From JANQQZ01 sp039187315 (GTDB lineage Bacteria > Planctomycetota > Phycisphaerae > Phycisphaerales > UBA1924), in the NCBI GenBank assembly GCA_039187315.1, contig JBCCZQ010000010.1:1-49925 (forward strand): 49,925 bases of DNA, given 5' to 3'. Shown one piece after another: positions 41,980-49,925 of the stretch. The notes beneath the pieces are model-generated. The model saw only the letters and a program-made list of their open reading frames with translations. It did not search any database and was not told the DNA's origin. The first letter of the stretch is position 1; each line of letters opens with the position of its first letter. The translations under genes and the position numbers were made by a program.

Positions 41980-44472
41980 GTGCGCACACGCCCGACCGGC
42001 CTTTGCCCGTTTGTCACGATCAGCCTCGCCGCCTCGCTGCTCGCGAGCGCCGGCCAGGCCCGCTCGCAGGACGACGTCCCCGAGTCGCAAGCCGTCGAAG
42101 CTCCGGCCCAGCCCCAGCCCCAAGCCGAAACCGATGCCGCTGAGGAGCCCATCGGCGATCCGCTTGACGAGCCGGTCACGATCACCGACTTCGCCGAGCC
42201 GATCGACATCAACGACTTCGTGGACATGGTCACAAGCGTGCTCGACATCAATGTCACGAAGGACTCGACGCTCGGCGGCACCATCGCCTTCAACAAGGGG
42301 GTAACGATCACCCGGCGTCAGCTGCTGCCGCTGCTCGATGCGCGCCTGGAAGAGCTCGGCTTCACGATCCTCCCAGACACGACGGGCTTTTACACGATCC
42401 GCCGCGCTGGCGACATCACGGTCATCCCCGGCGAGACGACCCAGTTCATCCCTACGCCCGGTCTACTGCCGAGCGCACTCGCCTCGACGATCCAGACCCA
42501 CCTGAGCCTCGACGCGGGCGCGGAACGGGTCACCTACGACGACGAGCTGGGCTCGATCATCATCACCGCAGCACCGCGGCGGATCGCGCAGATCGAAGCG
42601 CTCGTCGATGCGCTCATCGAACAACGCCGCGGCCTGATCATCGAGACCATCCCGCTGCGCTTCATCAGCGCACCGGTGGCGCTCGAGCGGGCAAACGAGC
42701 TGCTCGGCAGCCGGCCCGCCACACCCGTCCTGCCCGCGGTGATCCGCGACGCCAACAACCCCGGCGGGCAGCCGCAGCCATCGCAGCGCAGCAACGGGCT
42801 GACGAACCTGAGCCAACGCCTGACGACCGACCCCGCCGGCAACGCCCTGATCTTCCGAGGCCTGCCCGAGGAACTCGAAGAGATCCGCGCGGTCGTAGAG
42901 CGGGTGGACCGCGCGAACGAGCTAGTAAGCAAGAAATACTTTACCGGCTCCGCCACGCGACGGATCGCCGACCTGGCCGAGCGCCAGGGCTTCGGCGAGG
43001 TCATCGAGGCCGACTCGGGGCTCGACCTCTCGGGCGCCGGCATCAGCGCCGCCCAGCAGCAGATCAACCGCCAGTTCGCCCAGTCCTCGGGTGTGGGCGC
43101 GAGCAGCGGTGGATCGCAGCTGCTCACCGATGAGTTCGACGGCTACATCACCTACTTCGCCACCGACGAGCAGCAGACGATGTTCGAGGAACTCATCGGC
43201 GGGTTCGAGCTCCAGGACGAGATCGTCGTCACCCAGACATACAAGCTCGAGTACAGCGACGCCGAGGACGTCGCCAGCATCCTCCAGTCGCTCATCGACC
43301 GATCGCAGCCCCAGGACGAAGCCAACCCCTTCTTGCCCCAGGGTCAGCAGGCGGCCAATGCCAACGTCACCGCCGAGGGCTTCCTCAACCAACCGGGCGC
43401 ACTCGGCGAGGACGAGACAACGATCTCCGCCGACCAGAGCTTCGTTATCGCCAATGACGCCAACAACCAGGTCATCGTGCTGGCCCCGCGCTCACAGCAG
43501 TCGCAGTTCGAACGGCTGATCCGGCAGATCGATCTGCGCAGAGCGCAGGTTTACATCGAGGCAACGATCATCGCTGTCAACGACACCGATGACTTCCGCC
43601 TGGCCATCGAGGGTGCGTTTCAGGACCTGGACGCCAGCGGCAACGGCGGCGGAATCCAGAGCAACTTCGGCCTCTCAGCGCCAGGCACCGGGGGCTTCAC
43701 CGACCCAAGGCTGATCGCCACATCGCTGTCGGGAGTGACCGCCGCGGTCATCCGGAGCGACTTCGTCCCCATCATCATCAACGCGACCAAGACCGAAACC
43801 GATTCGCGTGTCGTCGCCACGCCGCAGCTGCTCGTCGACGACAACGCCACGGCCGCCGTCACCACCCGGCAGACCTTCCCCTTCCAGGTCACGACCACGA
43901 CCGATTTCGCTCAGAACGTCACGTTCGAAGAGGCCGAGGCGAACACAAGCCTCGAGGTTACGCCGCAGATTTCCGTGGGCGGCACCGTACGGCTCGACTA
44001 CGCGATCATCCAGCAGACGTTCAACTCGCTGCCGACCGACGGCTCGCCCCCGCCCCGAACCGAGAACGACATCAACGGCCTTGTCAGCGTGCCCAACGGC
44101 GGCACCGTCGTCATCGGCGGGCTCTCGATCAGGAATGACACCGACACGATCACCAAGATCCCGTTGCTCGGCGACATCCCGGGTGTCGGCCACCTCTTCC
44201 GTGATACGAACATCGACACCAACAACAGCGCGCTGTTCGTCTTCCTCACGCCCAAGGTCCTGCGCAACCCGAACCTCCAGGACTACCGCCTGCTCACCCT
44301 CGGCCCCGCCGCCCAAGTCGAGCTGCCCGACTACATCCCCGAGCTCGAACCGATCATGATCGAATCCACGTTCCGGCGGAACGACCAGCCCGAGACACCG
44401 CGAGGGTTCGTCCTGCCCAGCGACCGCGACCCGACGCTCAACCAGCAGCGGCTCACGCCCGACGAGAACTAA
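41980..44472 (+). CDS. gspD: Type II secretion/type IV pilus secretin GspD-like
   Basis: An 830-residue outer-membrane secretin with GTG start (GGAG upstream). The signal peptide VTISLAASLLASAGQARS is followed by Gln/Pro-rich linker, N-domains (NDFVDMVTSVLDINVTKDST; IPLRFISAPVALERANELLG; TQTYKLEYSDAEDVASILQ) and the beta-barrel secretin domain with SVPNGGTVVIGGL and LLGDIPGVGHLFRDT. The barrel multimerises to let folded proteins or a pilus through. An insert of about 60 residues rich in Ser/Gln precedes the third N-domain repeat. gspE follows 24 bp downstream; other secretion genes are outside the window. Confidence 0.95.
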   Translation: MRTRPTGLCPFVTISLAASLLASAGQARSQDDVPESQAVEAPAQPQPQAETDAAEEPIGDPLDEPVTITDFAEPIDINDFVDMVTSVLDINVTKDSTLGGTIAFNKGVTITRRQLLPLLDARLEELGFTILPDTTGFYTIRRAGDITVIPGETTQFIPTPGLLPSALASTIQTHLSLDAGAERVTYDDELGSIIITAAPRRIAQIEALVDALIEQRRGLIIETIPLRFISAPVALERANELLGSRPATPVLPAVIRDANNPGGQPQPSQRSNGLTNLSQRLTTDPAGNALIFRGLPEELEEIRAVVERVDRANELVSKKYFTGSATRRIADLAERQGFGEVIEADSGLDLSGAGISAAQQQINRQFAQSSGVGASSGGSQLLTDEFDGYITYFATDEQQTMFEELIGGFELQDEIVVTQTYKLEYSDAEDVASILQSLIDRSQPQDEANPFLPQGQQAANANVTAEGFLNQPGALGEDETTISADQSFVIANDANNQVIVLAPRSQQSQFERLIRQIDLRRAQVYIEATIIAVNDTDDFRLAIEGAFQDLDASGNGGGIQSNFGLSAPGTGGFTDPRLIATSLSGVTAAVIRSDFVPIIINATKTETDSRVVATPQLLVDDNATAAVTTRQTFPFQVTTTTDFAQNVTFEEAEANTSLEVTPQISVGGTVRLDYAIIQQTFNSLPTDGSPPPRTENDINGLVSVPNGGTVVIGGLSIRNDTDTITKIPLLGDIPGVGHLFRDTNIDTNNSALFVFLTPKVLRNPNLQDYRLLTLGPAAQVELPDYIPELEPIMIESTFRRNDQPETPRGFVLPSDRDPTLNQQRLTPDEN

Positions 44473-44496
44473 CCCGCCAGCCGGAGCACAACCCCC

Positions 44497-46266
44497 GTGG
44501 CCGACGGACCAGCCCCCGACCAGCCAAGCAACGGGATAACCAGCGACACGCTCGCCGGACCGCGTCCCGATGCGCCCAACGCCAACGGGCAAGCCACCGA
44601 CCGTCGGGGCGGCGCACTCGCCCGCGCTGCCGACAGCTTCGGCCCGCTCCGCCTCTCGCCCGACCAGCTCCGCGCGTTCGCGTCCACGCCCGGATCCGAC
44701 GAAGAACCGTGGGACACCATGCTCGCGATGCTCGCGACTGACGAGCAGCGGGCGCTCGAGCTGCTGAGCGAACGCACCGGCCTGCCGTTCGTCGCCGAGC
44801 CACGCCTGGAAGAATCCGCCGCGCGGTTCTACGAGCTGGTCCCCGCCGACATCGCGCGCACGCACCACATCGCCGGCCTCGAGCTTGTGGGCGAGCCCGG
44901 CGAGCACGCCATGATCGTCGCGACGGCGCAGCCGATGCAGCCGAGCGTCTTTTCGATGCTCGAAGAGCGGCTCGACCTGCCGATCCGGCTCGTGCTCTCG
45001 CCGCGCGGCGCGGTTGCGGGCCTGATCAACCGCGGCTACGAGCAGCAGCAGGACCTTGTCAGCGAGATCGTCGAAGAGATGCCGCTCGACGAGTCGGCGA
45101 TCGCCACCGCCGCGGGCTCCGTCGGACAGGGCAACGACCTGCTCGCGCTCGCGCGGCAGACGCCGGTCATCCGCCTAGTCAACATGATCCTGTTCGAGGC
45201 CCTGCGACGGCGCGCCTCGGATGTCCACGTCCACCCAGAAGAGAACCGGCTGGTCATCCGCTTCCGCGTCGACGGCATGCTGGTCGACGCCTTCAGCCCG
45301 CCGCCCTCGCTCGCCAGCGCCATCTCGAGCCGTCTCAAGGTCATGACCGAGCTCGACATCGCCAACCGCCACAACCCGCAGGACGGCTACACCTCCGTCC
45401 GCATCGGCTCGCGCAAGATCGACATACGCCTCTCGGTGATCCCCACCGTCTACGGAGAGCGGCTCGTCCTCCGGCTGCTCGACCAGGCCCAGACCGAGCT
45501 GAGCCTCGACCAGGTCGGCATGACGACCGAGATGCAGGCCGAGCTCATGGACGTTGTCGACCGGCCCAACGGCATGCTGCTCGTCACCGGTCCGACCGGC
45601 TCGGGCAAGACCACCACGCTCTACGCCGCCCTCCAACGCATCGACCGCGACACACGCAACGTCATGACCATCGAGGACCCGGTCGAGTACCACCTCGACG
45701 GCATCAGCCAGATGCAGGTCAACCCCAAGCGCGGCGTCACGTTCGCCAACGGCCTCCGCGCCCTGCTCCGCCAGGACCCCGATGTCATCCTCGTCGGCGA
45801 GATCCGGGACCAGGAGACCGCCCAGCTCGCGGTGCAGGCCTCGCTCACCGGCCACTTCGTCCTCGCCACGCTCCACACCAACGACGCGCCGGGCGCCATC
45901 CCCCGCCTGATCGACATCGGCCTCGAGCCCTTCCTGATCACCAGCAGCCTGCTCGGCGTGCTCGCCCAGCGCCTCGTCCGGAAGACCTGCCCTGCCTGCG
46001 GCGGAACGGGCTACGTCACAGCCGCCGACGGAACACGCAGACGCTGCGAACGCTGCTTCGGGACAGGCTACCACGGCCGGCTGGCCGTCTACGAGCTGCT
46101 GCGCATGAACGACCGCCTCCGCCGCCTGACAGCCGAGAACGCCGACGGCATCACGCTCTACGAGGCCGCCATCGACGCCGGCTTCCACCCGATGCGGGAG
46201 GACGCCGCCCGAAAGGTCGCAGCCGGACTGACCGACCAGGCCGAGGTCTTCCGCGTCCTTCACTGA
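44497..46266 (+). CDS. gspE: Type II secretion ATPase GspE
   Basis: A 589-residue hexameric ATPase with GTG start. An N-terminal MshEN-like domain (about 50-180) is followed by the core: ASDVHVHPEENRLVIRFRVD, Walker A GPTGSGKTTTLYAAL (Lys371), IEDPVEY Asp box, Walker B ILVGEIRDQETAQLA (Glu435), and His box ATLHTNDAPGA. The C-terminal zinc module has Cys498, 501, 517 and 520. It powers pseudopilus assembly for protein export or type IV pilus extension. It follows gspD closely. The free-standing MshEN-like protein at 12455 is a paralogue of its N-domain. Confidence 0.95.
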   Translation: MADGPAPDQPSNGITSDTLAGPRPDAPNANGQATDRRGGALARAADSFGPLRLSPDQLRAFASTPGSDEEPWDTMLAMLATDEQRALELLSERTGLPFVAEPRLEESAARFYELVPADIARTHHIAGLELVGEPGEHAMIVATAQPMQPSVFSMLEERLDLPIRLVLSPRGAVAGLINRGYEQQQDLVSEIVEEMPLDESAIATAAGSVGQGNDLLALARQTPVIRLVNMILFEALRRRASDVHVHPEENRLVIRFRVDGMLVDAFSPPPSLASAISSRLKVMTELDIANRHNPQDGYTSVRIGSRKIDIRLSVIPTVYGERLVLRLLDQAQTELSLDQVGMTTEMQAELMDVVDRPNGMLLVTGPTGSGKTTTLYAALQRIDRDTRNVMTIEDPVEYHLDGISQMQVNPKRGVTFANGLRALLRQDPDVILVGEIRDQETAQLAVQASLTGHFVLATLHTNDAPGAIPRLIDIGLEPFLITSSLLGVLAQRLVRKTCPACGGTGYVTAADGTRRRCERCFGTGYHGRLAVYELLRMNDRLRRLTAENADGITLYEAAIDAGFHPMREDAARKVAAGLTDQAEVFRVLH

Positions 46267-46293
46267 CGCCCGCAACGTCCCGATATCCGAGGC

Positions 46294-46869
46294 ATGCGCC
46301 AGACCAAACTCCGCACGTCAGCCTTCGCCGCCGCCGGGCTCTTCGCAATCGGTGCGCTCGGCCTGGGCATCGCGTCACGCACCGAGTCGATCGATACCAC
46401 GCTGTTCAATGTCTACACGAGCGATACAAGGACGATCGAAGCGACGGTCATCGTCGCCGCCGAGCCCGACGCGGTCTTCGAACGGCTCACAACCCTCGAT
46501 GGCCTCCAGCGCTGGCTGAGCATCGAGGCCGAGATCGACCTGACCGTGGGCGGTGTGTACGAGTGGTACTTCGAGCCGAGGGCCACACTCGGCAGCCGCG
46601 GCACCGAGGGCTCGCAGGTCCTGGGATTCGCGCCGGGCCGCATGCTGTGCGTCGCCTGGAACGCCCCACCCGAGCTGCGCCAGGTCCGCGGAGCTCGCAC
46701 GTGGGTGACCTTCCTGCTCGAGCCCGTTCGGGGCGGAACGCGCGCCACCGTTGTGCACACCGGCTTCGGTGATACACCGGGCTGGGACAGGGCCCACCGC
46801 TACTACGAGGCCGGCTGGCCCAACGTGATGACCCGCCTTCGGCAGTCCTTCGGCGCTGCCGCAGACTGA
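46294..46869 (+). CDS. SRPBCC (AHSA1/START-like) domain protein, membrane-anchored
   Basis: A 191-residue protein with an N-terminal hydrophobic segment (SAFAAAGLFAIGALGLGIA, signal anchor or signal peptide) followed by an SRPBCC domain: IEATVIVAAEPDAVFERLTT, VGGVYEWYFEPRA, VLGFAPGRMLCVAWNAPP, TWVTFLLEPVRGGTRATVVH and a closing GWDRAHRYYEAGW. The domain forms a deep hydrophobic ligand pocket; the ligand is unknown. Export of this fold is uncommon. It starts 27 bp after gspE and could be part of the same transcript. Confidence 0.87.
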   Translation: MRQTKLRTSAFAAAGLFAIGALGLGIASRTESIDTTLFNVYTSDTRTIEATVIVAAEPDAVFERLTTLDGLQRWLSIEAEIDLTVGGVYEWYFEPRATLGSRGTEGSQVLGFAPGRMLCVAWNAPPELRQVRGARTWVTFLLEPVRGGTRATVVHTGFGDTPGWDRAHRYYEAGWPNVMTRLRQSFGAAAD

Positions 46870-46922
46870 GAACGACACACGCGAAGAGTCCGCCCGAAGA
46901 CCCGTGCGGCGTAGGCTGCCCC

Positions 46923-47543
46923 ATGCACCTGCGCGCGATCGAACCGTTCACGCTGTGCGGCCACGGCGTGCGGCTCCGCCCTGCCGAGCCCGACGACGCC
47001 GAGCCGATGCACCGAGCCGCCGATCCCGCGACCTTCGCCCTCTTCACTGTGCAACCCACCCCATGGAGCATCGATGGCTGCAGCGCCTACCTCGAACGCG
47101 TCGCCTCGATGCCCGCGACCATGCCCCTGACCCTCCTCAACGAGCACACCGGCGAGATCATCGGCGGGACAAGCTACTGCGACATCCGCGCCGAGCACAG
47201 AGGCGTCGAGATCGGATGGACATGGATCACGCCCCGTCTCCGCGGCACACACGTCAACCCGGCGATGAAGCTCTTGCTGCTCGAGCACGCCTTCGAGACC
47301 GATCTGTTTCCGCAGGGCCCAGCCGTCCGCGTCACGCTGAAGACCCACCATAAGAACCTCCGGAGTCAGGCCGCGATCTCCAAACTCGGCGCAGTACGCG
47401 AGGGCACGCTCCGCAAGCACGTGATCATGCCCGACGGCAGCTTCCGCGACTCGGTCTTCTACTCGATCACTGACGAGCAGTGGCCCGACGTGCGCCATGC
47501 GCTTCGAGACCGGCTGGCGACCCATCGCCAGCGCGGCAGCTAA
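46923..47543 (+). CDS. GNAT acetyltransferase, RimJ/RimL type
   Basis: A 206-residue GNAT protein. The N-terminus (LCGHGVRLRPAEPDDAEPMH) is the RimJ/RimL start, with MPLTLLNEHTGEIIGGTSYC, HRGVEIGWTWITPRLRGTHV, and MKLLLLEHAFETD, followed by NLRSQAAISKLGAVREGTLR, the acetyl-CoA-binding and substrate side. It would acetylate a protein N-terminus or small amine; the substrate is open. It lies 53 bp after the SRPBCC gene. Confidence 0.9.
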   Translation: MHLRAIEPFTLCGHGVRLRPAEPDDAEPMHRAADPATFALFTVQPTPWSIDGCSAYLERVASMPATMPLTLLNEHTGEIIGGTSYCDIRAEHRGVEIGWTWITPRLRGTHVNPAMKLLLLEHAFETDLFPQGPAVRVTLKTHHKNLRSQAAISKLGAVREGTLRKHVIMPDGSFRDSVFYSITDEQWPDVRHALRDRLATHRQRGS

Positions 47544-47570
47544 CGGCTATGCAGCTCGTCCCAGGATCGG

Positions 47571-47978
47571 TCAAGGATGCAGCCAGCGCGCGAGGATCTC
47601 GTACAGCAGCGGATGGTCCGATCCGCGGAGCTTGAGCCGACGCACGAGGCCATCGGGCCGTGCCGCGGTCAGCTCAACGCGGACCGTGCTGTCGCGGGCT
47701 CGCCCGGAGCGAGACGCCAGGCGGAGGAAGAGGGTGTCTCGCGCCGAGTCGAACTCGACCCAGCCGATGCGCAGCAGCCCCGGCTCCGCATGCCCGGCGT
47801 CACCGCCATCGAACGTCATACCCAAGCCAGCAGAACGCGTCATGGTGCGTCGGATCATCAGCATCACGACGATCACAAGAAGCCCGACGACAGCCACCGA
47901 AACGAGCGGCTGATGAAGCGCTGCAACCAGTCCAAGATGCGCGATCGCGAAGAACATCGCCACCATCGAGGGCGGCAC
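47571..47978 (-). CDS. Membrane protein of unknown function
   Basis: A 135-residue protein not recognised. Two close hydrophobic segments (SMVAMFFAIAHLGLVAAL; VSVAVVGLLVIVVMLMI) are followed by a beta-rich cytoplasmic or periplasmic domain (GLLRIGWVEFDSARDTLFLR; STVRVELTAARPDGLVRRLK). The first codon here is GTG at 47978. The open frame continues upstream to a CTG directly after the previous stop (TAGCTGAGC), giving a coherent SDPDIRFERRTTRS start, so the true start could be that CTG at about 48023. It is the last gene of a three-gene minus-strand set. Confidence 0.65.
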   Translation of the reverse strand: MPPSMVAMFFAIAHLGLVAALHQPLVSVAVVGLLVIVVMLMIRRTMTRSAGLGMTFDGGDAGHAEPGLLRIGWVEFDSARDTLFLRLASRSGRARDSTVRVELTAARPDGLVRRLKLRGSDHPLLYEILARWLHP

Positions 47979-48023
47979 CGATCTGGTAGTCCGGCGCTCG
48001 AAGCGGATGTCGGGATCGCTCAG

Positions 48024-48380
48024 CTAGATCGGCTCGGTCGGCTGGGTGCGTTCGAACAGATCGTCGGCCAATGACAAGCCACACAGAACCAACGGGCGGT
48101 TCAGGCTCAGCCTGGGATTCTGTGGAAGCCTGAACCTCGATTTGACATACGAGGTCTGCGGGTCGCTGCGATCAAGCCGATAGAAGGCCAACGCGGCACG
48201 GCGCTGTTCTCGATCCAGCCGGAGTCGGCGGAAAAGCCTTCGAAGCACCGATCTGCGTTCACGCGCGGACGAGGAGCGTGATCGGATGTCCCAGAAGCCG
48301 AGGCGCAGGACGGCATCAAGGCTGGCCTGGGGCAGTGTCACGAAGGCTTCGGTGACGGACGGAATCGCCGCACGGTCCAC
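48024..48380 (-). CDS. Basic protein of unknown function
   Basis: A 118-residue, very Arg-rich protein (RSSSARERRSVLRRLFRRLR) with no recognised domain, signal peptide or membrane segment. The first codon is GTG at 48380, abutting the stop of the preceding gene (no spacer), and its TAG is directly followed by the open frame of the next gene. GC is moderately lower in its second half. Coding is supported by gene packing and composition only. It may bind nucleic acid, judging by charge, but this is inference. Confidence 0.55.
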   Translation of the reverse strand: MDRAAIPSVTEAFVTLPQASLDAVLRLGFWDIRSRSSSARERRSVLRRLFRRLRLDREQRRAALAFYRLDRSDPQTSYVKSRFRLPQNPRLSLNRPLVLCGLSLADDLFERTQPTEPI

Positions 48381-49088
48381 CTAGCTGCTGCCCTCGCGCA
48401 TCCGTGTCAGGCCCTCGGGGTACGGGTAGGTCGGGAAGACGCCGACCTCGCCGCGCGACCAGAGCTGCGGCGCCGGGTAAACATCACCGCGGTAGCCTGC
48501 CTGGAACATCGTCCGGAGCACCGTCTCGAAGCTCGGTTCCTCGCCACCAGGACCCACGAGCCGGTTCGACCTCGCGCCCAGGAACGAGACCGATGCCACC
48601 GGCAGACGGTCAGCTCGACCCTTAAGCATCCGGCTGACCGTGGCGAAGCCGCGGCCGAGATCGTCGAGCGTGAAGTGGTCCTTGCCTTTCGGCCGCAGCA
48701 GCCCGAGCACGAGCACCGAGTCGAGGTCGTACTTGAGCACATACGGCTCCTGATCCGTCGCCGCATGCAGATCGACCGACTGCGCAAACGCCTTGGCGTA
48801 ACCGGTGACCGTCTTCTCGGTCCACTGGCTGGCCTGCACGAGGTTGACCAGCTGCGCGACGATGCCGTGGGAGTTGTCCGCGTCGTTGACGCCGCAGATC
48901 ACGGCCCGGTAGCGCCCGTCGAGCATGTCACGGAGCATGTCCTGGCCCCACATGACGCGCAGGCGCTCGCTGGCGGCGAACCCGCCGGTCTGGCCGGGCA
49001 GCAGCGTGATGCGCTCGGCGTGCTCGGCGGTCATCAGCTCATCCGCATCGCCGTCGTACAGCCGAACCGGCTCGCTCGTCATCGTCAT
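48381..49088 (-). CDS. Conserved-looking soluble protein of unknown function
   Basis: A 235-residue protein not recognised. It shows regular alternation (YRAVICGVNDADNSHGIVAQ; YDLDSVLVLGLLRPKGKDHF; PVASVSFLGARSNRLVGPGG) but no known motif, signal peptide or membrane segment. The ATG has GAGGAG upstream and a TATACT -10 about 30 bp before. It is the first gene of a tight unknown operon just downstream of the 5S terminator. I cannot assign a function. Confidence 0.75.
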   Translation of the reverse strand: MTMTSEPVRLYDGDADELMTAEHAERITLLPGQTGGFAASERLRVMWGQDMLRDMLDGRYRAVICGVNDADNSHGIVAQLVNLVQASQWTEKTVTGYAKAFAQSVDLHAATDQEPYVLKYDLDSVLVLGLLRPKGKDHFTLDDLGRGFATVSRMLKGRADRLPVASVSFLGARSNRLVGPGGEEPSFETVLRTMFQAGYRGDVYPAPQLWSRGEVGVFPTYPYPEGLTRMREGSS

Positions 49089-49113
49089 AGTGGGCTCCTC
49101 GTGCTGGAGCGCG

Positions 49114-49119
49114 AGTATA
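49114..49119 (-). promoter_or_regulatory. Candidate -10 TATACT of the unknown operon
   Basis: TATACT on the minus strand, followed by CGC, lies 26 bp upstream of the ATG at 49088, which has GAGGAG. It matches the TATACTCGC upstream of the HEAT lipoprotein. A -35 at standard distance is not clear. Confidence 0.45.
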
Positions 49120-49209
49120 TGCGGGCGCCGTGCGAGACCGACACGATCGCGCTTCCACAGAGGGCAGCACCGTCAGCAGAGCCAAGAAGACTGGCCCGTT
49201 GTGCGCACG

Positions 49210-49244
49210 AAAAAGGGCTCCCCCGGTATGACCCGGAGGAGCCC
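49210..49244 (-). terminator. Rho-independent terminator of the rRNA unit
   Basis: On the minus strand GGGCTCCTCCGG pairs with CCGGGGGAGCCC across a 6-base loop (12 bp with one G-U pair), directly followed by TTTTT. It lies within a few bases of the 5S 3' end and would end the rRNA transcript. Confidence 0.92.
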
Positions 49245-49248
49245 AAAG

Positions 49249-49355
49249 CACGGCGACTACCTACTTTCCCGCAAGGCAGTATCATCGGCGGTACGGGCTT
49301 AACTGCTGTGTTCGGGATGGAAACAGGTGTTTCCCCGCACCTATGGCCACCGAAA
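49249..49355 (-). rRNA. rrf: 5S ribosomal RNA
   Basis: The minus strand reads GGTGGCCATAGGTGCGGGG, then AACACCTGTTTCCATCCCGA, ACACAGCAGTTAAGC and TGCGGGAAAGTAGGTAGTCG, the conserved 5S loops A to E and closing stem. Ends are set by the stem and are good to a few bases. It is about 107 nt and is transcribed after 23S. Confidence 0.93.
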
Positions 49356-49519
49356 CGCGTCGCCGTCCGCTTTCACGGGCGGCCGCGTACCAATCGGCAC
49401 ACGGATGGCGGATGAAGCAAGAGGCCGAGCTCGCTCGAGGTTACGAACGGGCTTGCGTCAACTGGACCGAACACGTGCGTCGTGCGGAGCAGGAGCCCCG
49501 CTGCGCGGCGTCCGGTTGG
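49356..49519 (-). other. 23S-5S spacer
   Basis: A spacer of about 164 bp between the 23S and 5S genes. No tRNA or open reading frame of interest is visible in it. Confidence 0.6.

Positions 49520-49925
<406 letters not shown>

Noticed and set aside
43675..44907. 410-codon minus-strand frame over gspD/gspE junction
   Set aside because: Crosses two well-recognised genes on the opposite strand and shows no domain.

Overview
This is a GC-rich stretch of bacterial chromosome that looks like Planctomycetes, most likely class Phycisphaerae. The clues are an Hc1-type histone-like mini-protein typical of the PVC superphylum, several families I associate with planctomycetes (a zinc-ribbon membrane protein, a small lipoprotein with a Cys-Gln-Arg-Phe start, a Gln-rich membrane-anchored protein), tandem clpP genes and many GTG starts. 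Gram-negative-type peptidoglycan genes (ftsW, murG, uppP) and a secretin are present. I see no phage, transposon, CRISPR array or tRNA. The window reads as core chromosome carrying several unusual accessory proteins.

Layout. 1-12.5 kb is one minus-strand block, read from its upstream end: a stand-alone GspE N-domain (MshEN-like) protein, rimO, ftsW, murG, a receiver-like protein, a GGDEF diguanylate cyclase, a HAD phosphatase, rsmA, an APH-like kinase, the Hc1-like protein, a FabZ-like dehydratase, a UvrC-like Fe-S/UVR protein and the start of manA. 12.6-17.7 kb holds an unrecognised plus-strand gene converging on mnmE, then yidC and a metallophosphoesterase. 18.0-20.1 kb is a plus-strand clpP1-clpP2-lipoprotein group. 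20.1-25.0 kb is a minus-strand set: Ser/Thr kinase, calcineurin-like phosphoesterase, zinc-ribbon membrane protein, glyA and an outer-membrane barrel. 25.1-29.0 kb holds an amidase, a small lipoprotein, trmL, a tandem thioredoxin-fold protein and a TrmH-like methyltransferase. 29.1-31.3 kb is uppP-serA. 31.3-35.8 kb holds an MDR dehydrogenase, two lipoproteins, a membrane-anchored Gln-rich protein and an orphan ABC ATPase. 35.9-40.0 kb is an overlapping plus-strand trio: NAD(P) epimerase-like protein, rnr and a CpcT/CpeT-like lipoprotein. 40.0-41.8 kb is a low-GC membrane protein and a cytosolic BtuF-like protein. 42.0-47.5 kb is gspD-gspE, an SRPBCC protein and a GNAT acetyltransferase. 47.6-49.1 kb is a three-gene unknown operon. 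The end is a 23S-5S rRNA unit on the minus strand with a clear terminator.

Themes. A c-di-GMP circuit is plausible: a GGDEF enzyme with an intact inhibitory site, a free-standing MshEN-type domain and a type II secretion or pilus ATPase all lie in the window. Several proteins keep a family fold but alter the catalytic site: ClpP2 (Asp to Asn), an amidase (Cys to Ser), two thioredoxin folds without CXXC, an MDR without its zinc Cys, and a UvrC relative without its nucleases. Three convergent gene pairs overlap at their coding 3' ends by 24-29 bp.
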